Shown: piece by piece, positions 1 to 6,182 of the stretch
Layout: every line of letters starts with the position of its first letter
Position numbering within the stretch: the stretch's first letter is position 1
Source: Sphingobacterium sp.
GTDB taxonomy: Bacteria; Bacteroidota; Bacteroidia; Sphingobacteriales; Sphingobacteriaceae
Direction of reading: 5' to 3'
NCBI GenBank assembly: GCA_030146225.1
Contig: JASLCA010000209.1
Span: 1-7,643, forward strand
DNA: 7,643 nucleotides
Position numbers and translations under genes: made by a program
Notes under the pieces: model-generated
The model's database searches: none
Told to the model about the DNA's origin: nothing
Seen by the model: the letters and a program-made list of their open reading frames with translations, nothing else

Positions 1-846
1 TGGACATAGACAGTAGTACACATCCCTTCCCTGACGCTGTATAAAATCCAAGTCTTTTAAGGAGGTAAAGGTATTATGTACCAAGATCAAACGATTCAAG
101 GGGGGGGTATAGGGCAAGTAAGACTGAATAGAATTTCTAGCCTGTGCCTTAAACATACTCCCATCAAGGCCCATCTGCTCGTAAAACTTCAGGAAGCCTC
201 CCTCCTTATAGCGGAAGAGCTTGTTTTCTTCTTCGCTTTCCTGATTGTGAATACTCAGGATATTGTCTTGACTGACCATCTTGCGGAAAGTCTTAAACAA
301 CTCCTTTGAACAGGAATACGGGGCATGTAGTGTAATTGAGCTATGGTTGTGATCAAAATAAAACTCAATATCTCGAGCCTTGTCGATACGGGCTTGCGCC
401 TCTTCTTTCACTACGCCGATGGTCTCTACAAAGGTGTGATAGCTAATCTTACTTGCCTTCTTTACATCCGCAGAAAGGGTTGTATTTACATGGTCGCCTA
501 CGGCCTGAATCCCATTGGCATACATGGCTGCATCAGCTTCCTTTATTTTCGCCAAGATAAGTGACTCGTCTTCTTCGCGTGTACGCATAACCTCCATTAA
601 AAAATTTGGAAGTCCTTTTTTCTTTTTAGTCTTACCCAACATATGGGATAACTCGATATGACAGTGCGCATTGACAAAGCCTGGAATTAAAAGGCCTTCA
701 TACACTTCCTTTTCCACATCTTTGATCAGCGGATCATCCCCTTCATAAATAGCCACAACAACACCTTCGTCATCTATTGCTACCACAGCATTTTTAAGTA
801 TAGAGCCAACAACTGGAGCAATGGTACTTGCGGAAATATATCTCAT
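1..846 (-). CDS. Amidohydrolase-superfamily deaminase/chlorohydrolase-like protein, C-terminus cut by window edge
   Basis: Reading leftward from ATG at 846, 282 codons stay open to base 1 with no stop, so the C-terminal part (about 100 residues, from the usual family length near 380) lies outside the window. The N-terminus is a small beta-rich segment (about residues 1-55) followed by the metal-binding motif NAHCHIELSH (His61, His63). Further family marks are HAPYSCS (His174), SIHNQES (His200 as metal ligand, Glu203 as likely catalytic base) and LVHNTF (His257). These are the marks of the cytosine-deaminase/TRZ-ATZ branch, which removes amino or chloro groups from purine- or triazine-like rings. 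The NAHxHxELS form recalls bacterial aminodeoxyfutalosine deaminases, but that is a hint only and the substrate is unknown. No signal peptide is seen, so it is probably cytoplasmic. The final metal-binding Asp lies beyond the edge. It sits 60 bp downstream of a co-oriented hydrolase gene. The class is fairly certain; the substrate is not. Confidence 0.85.
   Translation of the reverse strand, partial: MRYISASTIAPVVGSILKNAVVAIDDEGVVVAIYEGDDPLIKDVEKEVYEGLLIPGFVNAHCHIELSHMLGKTKKKKGLPNFLMEVMRTREEDESLILAKIKEADAAMYANGIQAVGDHVNTTLSADVKKASKISYHTFVETIGVVKEEAQARIDKARDIEFYFDHNHSSITLHAPYSCSKELFKTFRKMVSQDNILSIHNQESEEENKLFRYKEGGFLKFYEQMGLDGSMFKAQARNSIQSYLPYTPPLNRLILVHNTFTSLKDLDFIQRQGRDVYYCLCP
100..107. repeat. 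Homopolymer run of eight G (C on the coding strand) inside the amidohydrolase gene
   Basis: Eight consecutive G residues on the + strand read as ACC CCC CCC in the leftward amidohydrolase gene, coding Thr-Pro-Pro just before the conserved LVHNTF motif. The frame is intact on both sides in this copy. Runs of this length can slip during replication or sequencing, so this is a possible frameshift site. It may equally be chance codon use. Confidence 0.9.
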
Positions 847-871
847 TATCTTTCGTACTAATTATTCTATA

Positions 872-899
872 AAAATATAAACTTTTGGCATAAAACAAA
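872..899 (-). promoter_or_regulatory. Weak candidate promoter for the amidohydrolase gene
   Basis: On the minus strand the 60-bp gap before the amidohydrolase start has TTTG (899-896) and, 16 nt later, TATATTTT (879-872), which matches the Bacteroidetes -7 box TAnnTTTG except for its last base. A start site just after it would leave a leader of about 15-20 nt. The spacing is shorter than usual and the region is very AT-rich, so a chance match is likely. The gene may instead be co-transcribed with the upstream hydrolase gene, since no terminator hairpin is visible in the gap. Confidence 0.25.
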
Positions 900-906
900 T
901 TATGCG

Positions 907-1674
907 CTATTTAGCCAGAAATTCTAGCTCAGCAAACAAGGGCAAGTGATCTGAGCCATAAGACTCCGGTAGAACCTGATACTTGATCCATTTAAAGGGT
1001 ATATGCTTAGCAACTAAAATATAATCTATTTCCTCTGTAGGCCCGACATTGGGAAAGGTGGGGCCATTCAGTTCCTTATTTCTTGCAAAGTATGTTTCTA
1101 AAACCTGAATAGGCTCGCTTTCTGGCTTGGCATTGAGGTCTCCAACAAATATAAAGGGTCTACTGTACCAATCGCCCAACTCATTAATAAACTTAACCTG
1201 AGCCAGCTTGTTAGCTGCCTTTAAATCTAGATGGGTATTGGCAAATGATATGACCTTGCCATCAGGAAGTTCTACATCTACAATCGCTAAGGTTCTATTT
1301 TCGCTCTTGACGGGCATAGGTAGATCGTAACGTCTTGTGGAAAGAATTTTATGTTTTGTCAAGATTAAGGTCCCATATTCCCCTGCCTCTAGATCAATTC
1401 CTTTTGAAAAAAAATAGTTCATCCCCGTTAGTTGGGCTAAACGCTGAGCTTGATCAACATTATTGGATCGGGAGACATTGATGTCTACCTCTTGGATGCC
1501 GACTACATCAGCTTCCGAATCGCGTATAACTTTAGCAATAAATTCTAGGTCTATTTTGTCCGCATGTCCCGGAGGATTGGCATGATGAATATTGTAGGAC
1601 AAGACTTTGACACGCTGCGCATATAAAGAACTGATACAGAAAAATAAAACAGTAATAATAAACAATTGCTTCAT
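907..1674 (-). CDS. Secreted endonuclease/exonuclease/phosphatase (EEP, DNase I-like fold) family hydrolase
   Basis: This 255-residue protein opens with a clear signal peptide (a Lys, a hydrophobic stretch at about 3-17, then SLYAQ), with cleavage expected after Ala19, so it should act in the periplasm or outside the cell. The rest is a compact EEP domain with all expected active-site elements in order: SYNIHH (Asn28), GIQEVD (Glu62, metal ligand), NTHLD (His148), VGDLN (Asp179, Asn181), EIDYI (Asp217) and SDH (Asp242-His243). Members of this superfamily use Mg2+ to cut phosphodiester or phosphomonoester bonds in nucleic acids, inositol phosphates, sphingomyelin or other phospho-compounds. 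The sequence does not decide the substrate. Scavenging phosphate or nucleotides outside the cytoplasm is a reasonable inference. The ATG at 1674 is chosen because the signal peptide begins exactly there; AGAGG lies just upstream as a weak ribosome site. It is divergent from ggt and lies 60 bp before the amidohydrolase gene. Confidence 0.88.
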   Translation of the reverse strand: MKQLFIITVLFFCISSLYAQRVKVLSYNIHHANPPGHADKIDLEFIAKVIRDSEADVVGIQEVDINVSRSNNVDQAQRLAQLTGMNYFFSKGIDLEAGEYGTLILTKHKILSTRRYDLPMPVKSENRTLAIVDVELPDGKVISFANTHLDLKAANKLAQVKFINELGDWYSRPFIFVGDLNAKPESEPIQVLETYFARNKELNGPTFPNVGPTEEIDYILVAKHIPFKWIKYQVLPESYGSDHLPLFAELEFLAK

Positions 1675-1746
1675 AGCCTCTAAAGTAAGAACTTATAACG
1701 AGAAAATGCAAATTCTTAAATTTACTATTTTGACTATATTTACTGC
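1675..1746. promoter_or_regulatory. Divergent AT-rich spacer between EEP hydrolase and ggt
   Basis: These 72 bp separate two genes that point away from each other, so they must carry the ggt promoter and probably that of the EEP gene. I see no exact TAnnTTTG box on either strand. The best minus-strand match is TTTG, then 21 nt, then TACTTTAG, but it ends only 5 nt before the EEP start codon and would give an almost leaderless mRNA. On the + strand TACTATTTTG near 1723-1732 resembles a -7 box with two extra bases. No operator-like palindrome was noticed. Confidence 0.35.
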
Positions 1747-3441
1747 ATGAAGTTTTTATCACTAACCATAGCCTCTTGTTTCGTGTATTTTGTGACTATT
1801 GCACAAGAAAGCAAACAAGCGCCCTCTTCAAGCAAAGAGTTTGATCATGGAGCGGTCATTAGTGCGCACCCCCTAGCCTCTCATATTGGGGTTGACATCT
1901 TGAAAAAAGGCGGCAATGCCGTGGATGCGGCTATTGCTGTAAAATTTAGTCTGGCGGTTGTATACCCTAATGCCGGAAATATTGGAGGTGGCGGATTTAT
2001 GATCTACCGATCCCATACAGGAGAATCTTCAGCACTTGACTTTCGGGAAGCGGCGCCTTCGGCTGCCTCTAGGGATATGTACCTCGACAAAAATGGCAAT
2101 CCTATAACCGACTTAAGCCTATATGGTCAACTAGCGGCAGGGGTACCTGGAGCAGTGGCGGGCATGGATGAAGCGCATAAAAAATATGGAAGTCTGACTT
2201 GGGCTTCGCTTCTAGCTCCGGCTATTGAACTAGCCAGCAAGGGATTCCCAATTACGGCTATGCAGGCTAGGGAGTTTAACGAAAATCAAGCTCGATTTAT
2301 GCAGCATAACCCAAAGGGCGCTGCCATTATACGTGAAAAAGAATGGGTTGAAGGAGATATTTTTGTGCAAAAAGAGCTTGCCGCAACCTTAAAGCGTATC
2401 GCTAAACAAGGCCGGGACGGCTTCTATAAGGGAGAAACCGCAAAGCTTATTGTACAAGAGATGAAACGCGGCAATGGACTTATTAGCCTTGCCGACCTCA
2501 ATAGCTACAAGGCTGTATGGCGCAAGCCGATTACGGGTGAATACAAAAACTATAAGATAATTTCTATGCCGCCGCCTTCAAGTGGTGGCATCGCGCTAAT
2601 GGCCTTGTTGCAGTCTGTAGAGCCTTATCCATTGGCGAGCTGGGGCTTTCAAGGCGACAGCACCGTACGGGTGATGGTAGAAGCTGAACGCAGAGTTTAT
2701 GCGGATAGAGCATCCTATATGGGGGATCCTGATTTCTTCAAGGTCCCGATGGCCGAATTGTTGGATAAAAGCTTTAACCAACAACGCATGTCTAAGATCG
2801 ATATCAGCAAGGCTACCCCTAGTGCAGCAGTGAAGGCGAGTGTCTTCCCTGGTTATGAATCTGACGAAACAACACACTTTAGCATTGTAGACAAGGAGGG
2901 CAATGCGGTATCCTTAACCACCACTATTAATGGATCGTACGGGTCTTGTGTATGGGTGGCCGGTGCTGGCTTCTTGCTGAACAATGAGATGGATGACTTT
3001 TCGGTTAAGCCAGGCAGCCCCAATATGTATGGGCTACTAGGAGGCAAGGCCAATGCCATTGAGCCTGGAAAGCGCATGCTAAGCGCTATGGCGCCCACCA
3101 TTGTGGAGCAGGATGGTCAACTTAAGATGGTGGTAGGCACGCCAGGGGGATCGACCATTATTACCTCGGTCTTTCAGGCGATTTTGAATGTTGTAGAGTT
3201 TGGCATGGACGCGCAAGCTTCTGTAAGTGCGGCACGCTTTCATCATCAATGGCAGCCCGACAGGATTGACGTGGAAAAAGAGGCTATCTCCGAGGCGGTA
3301 CGCCGTAGCTTAGAAAAAGATGGCTACAGCATTTACAAGCGTGGCAATATCGGTAGGATGGAGAATATTATCCGCCTTCCAAATGGGAAGCTACAGACTG
3401 GCGCAGATCATCGTGGGGATGACTTTGCCGCTGGTTATTAA
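1747..3441 (+). CDS. ggt: Gamma-glutamyltransferase (glutathione hydrolase) proenzyme, periplasmic
   Basis: The enzyme cleaves the gamma-glutamyl bond of glutathione and related peptides and passes the glutamyl group to water or an amino acid. The 564-residue precursor has a signal peptide (hydrophobic 3-19, ending TIAQ), so it acts in the periplasm. The precursor should cut itself before Thr375 (DETTHFSIV), giving a large subunit (about 20-374) and a small one of 190 residues, the same small-subunit length as remembered for the E. coli enzyme. Pocket residues align without gaps: Arg100 (LDFRE), Asn395, Glu414 and Asp417 (NNEMDDFS), Ser446, Gly467-Gly468 (TPGGS). The lid loop (about 418-435, KPGSPNMYGLLGG) that Bacillus enzymes lack is present. 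The odd point is that the second Ser of the usual LSSM motif is Ala447 here. The C-terminus ends DDFAAGY, as is usual for the family. It stands alone, divergent from the EEP gene, and is followed at once by a strong terminator. ATG 1747 is supported by the signal peptide; no Shine-Dalgarno is seen. Confidence 0.96.
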   Translation: MKFLSLTIASCFVYFVTIAQESKQAPSSSKEFDHGAVISAHPLASHIGVDILKKGGNAVDAAIAVKFSLAVVYPNAGNIGGGGFMIYRSHTGESSALDFREAAPSAASRDMYLDKNGNPITDLSLYGQLAAGVPGAVAGMDEAHKKYGSLTWASLLAPAIELASKGFPITAMQAREFNENQARFMQHNPKGAAIIREKEWVEGDIFVQKELAATLKRIAKQGRDGFYKGETAKLIVQEMKRGNGLISLADLNSYKAVWRKPITGEYKNYKIISMPPPSSGGIALMALLQSVEPYPLASWGFQGDSTVRVMVEAERRVYADRASYMGDPDFFKVPMAELLDKSFNQQRMSKIDISKATPSAAVKASVFPGYESDETTHFSIVDKEGNAVSLTTTINGSYGSCVWVAGAGFLLNNEMDDFSVKPGSPNMYGLLGGKANAIEPGKRMLSAMAPTIVEQDGQLKMVVGTPGGSTIITSVFQAILNVVEFGMDAQASVSAARFHHQWQPDRIDVEKEAISEAVRRSLEKDGYSIYKRGNIGRMENIIRLPNGKLQTGADHRGDDFAAGY

Positions 3442-3445
3442 GCTC

Positions 3446-3485
3446 AATAAGAAGGGCCTGCAACAAGTTGCAGGCCCTTCTTATT
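3446..3485. terminator. Bidirectional intrinsic terminator between convergent ggt and rmuC
   Basis: A perfect inverted repeat has 19-base arms (3446-3464 and 3467-3485) around a 2-base centre; in RNA the closing C-G pair would open to give a CAAG tetraloop. The core GGGCCTGCAAC is GC-rich and the outer arms are AATAAGAA/TTCTTATT, so each strand has a T-rich tail after the core. It begins 5 bp after the ggt stop and ends 20 bp before the rmuC stop, as expected for a shared terminator of two convergent genes. Confidence 0.92.
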
Positions 3486-3505
3486 CTCGTATACACCTAA
3501 AGATC

Positions 3506-4822
3506 TTACTCCAAATACTTTGGATCGATTTGTTTGTTGGCCTTTGCCCCAAGGACTTTGAGGTTTTCAACCTTCTTTATCACATTTCCTGCACCTGAGG
3601 ACAATTTCTTCATGGCATCTTGATGTTTCTCACTGGCTTTTTGGATATAGCCTTCCAGCTGCTGCATATCTTGCAAGAAGCCTACAAACTTGTCGTAAAG
3701 GGCTCCGGCTTCCTTCGCTATTTCCAAGACATTTCTATTTTGTCGCTCTTGTACCCATACGCTTGCAATGGTTCGCAAGGTCGCTAACAGCGTTGAGGGG
3801 CTTACTATGACGACCTTCCTATCCCAGGCATCCGAAAACAACTCCGGCTTAGCACGTACCGCTGCACTGAGTGCAGACTCTATGGGCATAAACAGCAAGA
3901 CAAAATCAGGCGAATGTATGCCATACAGGTCGTGGTAATTTTTGGCGGACAACTCCCGAACATGATTTTCTATAGATTGCACATGCTGCTTTAGTAAAAG
4001 GACTTGCTCTTCTTCATCTTCGGCATTAATCCACTTCTCATAGGCTGTTAGGGAGACTTTGGAGTCAATAACCAGGTGTTTACTTTCTGGCAGCATAATA
4101 ATCGCATCCGGTATCTTGCGCTTTTCGTCCTCCTTAAATACCGTCTGCAAGGTATACTCACTATCTTTAACTAAGCCTGAACGCTCCAATACCCGCTCTA
4201 AGATAATCTCACCCCAATTGCCTTGCTTCTTATTATCTCCTTTTAGGGCTTTGGTAAGGCTGTTGGCTTCATCCTTTATGAGCAAACTCTGCTGCATCAG
4301 TTGCTCTACAACTCCCTTCAGCACATGTCGCTCTGCGGACTCTTGCTGGTAGGTACGCTCCACCTTCTCCTCAAAGGTTTTGATCTTCTCTTTTAAGGGG
4401 TCTAATATTTGGCTAATATTTAGCTGGTTGCTTGCGGTAAACTTTTGGGTCTTCTCATCCAATATTTTATTGGCCATATGTTGAAACTCCAATTGAAATT
4501 GCTCCCGAATACGGGACATCTCCTGCTGTTGTTCTTGGTACTTTTCCTGCTGGGCCTGCAAGAAGGCATTGGTTCCTTCCAAGGTTCGCTCTATACTGGA
4601 ACGCTCTTCCCGCTCTTTGTTGAGATAGCGCTCCAACTTCTCTTCGCTGGCTAGGAGCGCGCGTTCGCGTTCCATATATTTAGCGAGCTCGACTAGGGCT
4701 TGCCCCTTTTCTTGTTCCAGCTGCTGATAGCTCGCTTTGCTGACCTTCTGCGCACTTTGCATAAGCAGAAATACCAGCAGCAGGACCAACACTATAATGC
4801 ATATGATTGCAAGTATATCCAT
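3506..4822 (-). CDS. rmuC: RmuC family protein (DNA recombination / genome-stability factor)
   Basis: The 438-residue protein has one N-terminal membrane helix (about 3-21, almost all Ile/Leu/Val), then a long charged coiled coil rich in Glu, Gln and Lys (about 30-190), then the conserved RmuC domain (about 195-390). Recognisable marks are QGNWGEIILERVLERSGL (200-217), PDAIIMLP (238-245), VIDSKVSL (251-258), HSPDFVLLFMPIESAL (303-318) and SPSTLLATLRTIA (341-353). In E. coli, RmuC limits recombination at inverted repeats and has a fold related to restriction nucleases; the precise reaction is not settled. Here it would be a membrane-anchored protein with its domain in the cytoplasm. Length is slightly below the E. 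coli protein, with no sign of truncation. It lies 60 bp downstream of the arginase-like gene, but a hairpin terminator in between suggests at least partly separate expression. ATG 4822 fits the membrane helix; there is no Shine-Dalgarno. Confidence 0.95.
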   Translation of the reverse strand: MDILAIICIIVLVLLLVFLLMQSAQKVSKASYQQLEQEKGQALVELAKYMERERALLASEEKLERYLNKEREERSSIERTLEGTNAFLQAQQEKYQEQQQEMSRIREQFQLEFQHMANKILDEKTQKFTASNQLNISQILDPLKEKIKTFEEKVERTYQQESAERHVLKGVVEQLMQQSLLIKDEANSLTKALKGDNKKQGNWGEIILERVLERSGLVKDSEYTLQTVFKEDEKRKIPDAIIMLPESKHLVIDSKVSLTAYEKWINAEDEEEQVLLLKQHVQSIENHVRELSAKNYHDLYGIHSPDFVLLFMPIESALSAAVRAKPELFSDAWDRKVVIVSPSTLLATLRTIASVWVQERQNRNVLEIAKEAGALYDKFVGFLQDMQQLEGYIQKASEKHQDAMKKLSSGAGNVIKKVENLKVLGAKANKQIDPKYLE

Positions 4823-4845
4823 AGGTGTAGGATAAATGATTAAAT

Positions 4846-4872
4846 AATAAATAAATAGCGGAGAATCTCCGC
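4846..4872 (-). terminator. Intrinsic terminator after the arginase-like gene
   Basis: Read on the minus strand, 10 bp after the stop of the arginase-like gene lies a hairpin GCGGAG-ATT-CTCCGC (4872-4858), followed by TATTTATTTATT. A short GC-rich stem plus a T-rich tail is the usual form of a Rho-independent terminator. The stem is only 6-7 bp and the tail is broken by A, so some read-through into rmuC, which starts 35 bp later, is possible. Confidence 0.65.
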
Positions 4873-4882
4873 AGGGTATAGC

Positions 4883-6070
4883 TTACTGTAGTTTTTGATG
4901 AGTTTTCCACCAAAGGTCAGGCATATCGCCACCTACAGCCTGCTGATAATCCTCATAGCGGCAAGGTACCCAATAATAGCGTTCATTGACGGATTTAGAT
5001 CCAAAATAGGGCACTTGCATCCACCAACGATCTGACTTCTTACTCTTGACAAAGACCAATTCGTAATCTTCGTTTTCAAGGGTTGTTCTATAGATGACGT
5101 AGGCAGACTTTGGAATTAGAGGGGCATCATTTTTACGGTTGTAGTAGCCATCTATAAAGCACCATATCATTTGTGCAACCAAGCTGGCTGTATGTCCCAT
5201 AGGGTCAAACGTAGGATTTAACTCATAAAAGCCGATGGATGAACACTTGTCGGACATGCCTGCATAACGTGCAAGCTGACAGGCTTCATCTCCGTAGAGC
5301 CCATTTGGGTTGGCATTGGCATTCCCCGGGGCCTCTGAAGCTCTTATGGCACCTATATCAAAGCTTACCATGTCGGCCGCACGAATCAAGGGCTCTGCCT
5401 GATCTAGCTTGCCTGACATCATGCCGATACGCATCGTGCTAAAGAATAGTTTATCATACATATTGATAGATTCTTTGCTCACCAAGTAGGTCTGAAAAGC
5501 CAGGTTGCTTAGATTAAACAGGTAGTCTGGCTGATGTAAGATAATATGGTTTAAGTAGGTGTTGGAGTCCAACAGGGTGTTTTCGGCATTGTCTTGATCC
5601 AAGTCAAATCGCGCATCAATAACCGCGACCTCAACGCGCTGCTCTAAGCCTTCGTATGCCATATACTGTGCATAGGTCAGATCTTGTCCACCACCTATTA
5701 GGATAGGTACGATGCCATCCTTAACCAGCTCCTCAACAACCATCTTAATGGCGATATAGGTGTCTCGGATAGTTTCTCCGGCCTTGATATTCCCGAGGTC
5801 GGCAATCTTGATGGCATAGTCCCCTTGATAGAGGTTGTACAGGTGTTTACGGACTGCATTTGGGGACTTCTTTGTGCCTGCATTATTGACTGAACCCCGC
5901 TCTTCTTCCACCCCAATAATCACCATCTGCGGCTTAGTTTCTGGGCTTTCTAAGTCCGGAAAAACGGTCTCATAGGCTTGCATTGTCTTGCCGAACTGAG
6001 AACTGTAGAAGGTTTCTCCAACAACAAAATCTTGAGTAACAATGGGTGAAAAAAATACGGATAATGACAT
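4883..6070 (-). CDS. Arginase/formimidoylglutamase-fold protein with degenerate metal site (probable pseudoenzyme)
   Basis: From ATG 6070 this is a 395-residue protein whose central part (about 48-310) follows the ureohydrolase fold: MVIIGVEEERGSVNNAG (49-65), LIGGGQDLT (124-132), VIDARFDLD (150-158), VSFDIGAIRASEAPG (235-249) and ELNPTFD (283-289). True arginases, agmatinases and formimidoylglutamases bind two Mn2+ through GGxH, DAHxD and SxDxD. Here the ligand positions read Gln129 (for His), Asp152, Arg154 (for His), Asp156, Asp238 and Gly240 (for Asp), so three of six are lost. Automatic annotation would probably call it arginase or formimidoylglutamase, but hydrolysis of that kind is doubtful. 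A Trp/Tyr-rich C-terminal extension (about 320-395, with DRWWMQVPYFG) is not part of classic arginases. A reading that starts at TTG 6124 adds 18 residues, but ATG 6070 fits better. No signal peptide is seen, so it is probably cytoplasmic. The frame is clean and the gene looks maintained, not decayed. I recall similar forms in other Bacteroidetes, unchecked. Confidence 0.85.
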   Translation of the reverse strand: MSLSVFFSPIVTQDFVVGETFYSSQFGKTMQAYETVFPDLESPETKPQMVIIGVEEERGSVNNAGTKKSPNAVRKHLYNLYQGDYAIKIADLGNIKAGETIRDTYIAIKMVVEELVKDGIVPILIGGGQDLTYAQYMAYEGLEQRVEVAVIDARFDLDQDNAENTLLDSNTYLNHIILHQPDYLFNLSNLAFQTYLVSKESINMYDKLFFSTMRIGMMSGKLDQAEPLIRAADMVSFDIGAIRASEAPGNANANPNGLYGDEACQLARYAGMSDKCSSIGFYELNPTFDPMGHTASLVAQMIWCFIDGYYNRKNDAPLIPKSAYVIYRTTLENEDYELVFVKSKKSDRWWMQVPYFGSKSVNERYYWVPCRYEDYQQAVGGDMPDLWWKTHQKLQ

Positions 6071-6116
6071 ATGCGATAAGCTGGGTTCAGTAAAATAGAA
6101 ACAATAATACTGAGTA

Positions 6117-6149
6117 TTTCGCAAATATGCATTTATTAAGCTACTTTTG
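6117..6149 (+). promoter_or_regulatory. Candidate Bacteroidetes promoter for the epimerase gene
   Basis: TACTTTTG (6142-6149) is an exact match to the Bacteroidetes -7 consensus TAnnTTTG. TTTC (6117-6120) stands 21 nt upstream, where the -33 TTTG element is expected, with one mismatch. Transcription would begin near 6156 and leave a leader of about 27 nt before the GTG start at 6183. It probably also drives the downstream HAD-IB gene. Confidence 0.5.
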
Positions 6150-6153
6150 AAAA
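6122..6153 (-). promoter_or_regulatory. Candidate promoter for the arginase-like gene, overlapping the rightward promoter
   Basis: On the minus strand CATATTTG (6129-6122) differs from TAnnTTTG only in the first base, and TTTT (6153-6150) lies 20 nt upstream in place of TTTG. The leader to ATG 6070 would be about 45 nt. This site overlaps the rightward promoter, so the two genes could compete for polymerase. The match is weak and rests on AT-rich sequence. Confidence 0.28.
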
Positions 6154-6182
6154 GAATAAGTTTTCAACAATAAGCGAGCAAA

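Noticed and set aside
76..564. Two rightward open frames opposite the amidohydrolase gene
   Set aside because: They lie antisense to a gene whose frame is open over its whole length and carries family motifs; their translations look like complement noise.
1532..1762. Leftward open frame across the EEP start and ggt start
   Set aside because: It covers the divergent spacer and overlaps two well-supported genes in another frame; its Cys- and Tyr-rich translation has no recognisable domain.
2596..3101. Leftward open frames inside ggt
   Set aside because: They are shadows of the ggt coding sequence with no motif or start context.
3320..3598. Rightward open frame spanning the ggt end, the terminator and the rmuC end
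   Set aside because: It reads through a perfect terminator hairpin and overlaps two real genes in other frames.
4823..4857. Separate rmuC promoter in the short gap after the terminator
   Set aside because: The stretch is nearly all A and T, but no TAnnTTTG box is found; rmuC may depend on read-through or on a promoter within the upstream gene, which I cannot identify.
5239..5442. Rightward open frame inside the arginase-like gene
   Set aside because: Translation is rich in His, Cys and Arg as expected of an antisense shadow, and it overlaps the conserved SFDIG and ELNP regions.
6071..6124. N-terminal extension of the arginase-like gene to an upstream TTG
   Set aside because: It would add 18 residues (rich in Tyr, Phe, Cys) from a rare TTG start, would overlap the candidate promoter, and the ATG at 6070 begins right where the conserved fold starts.
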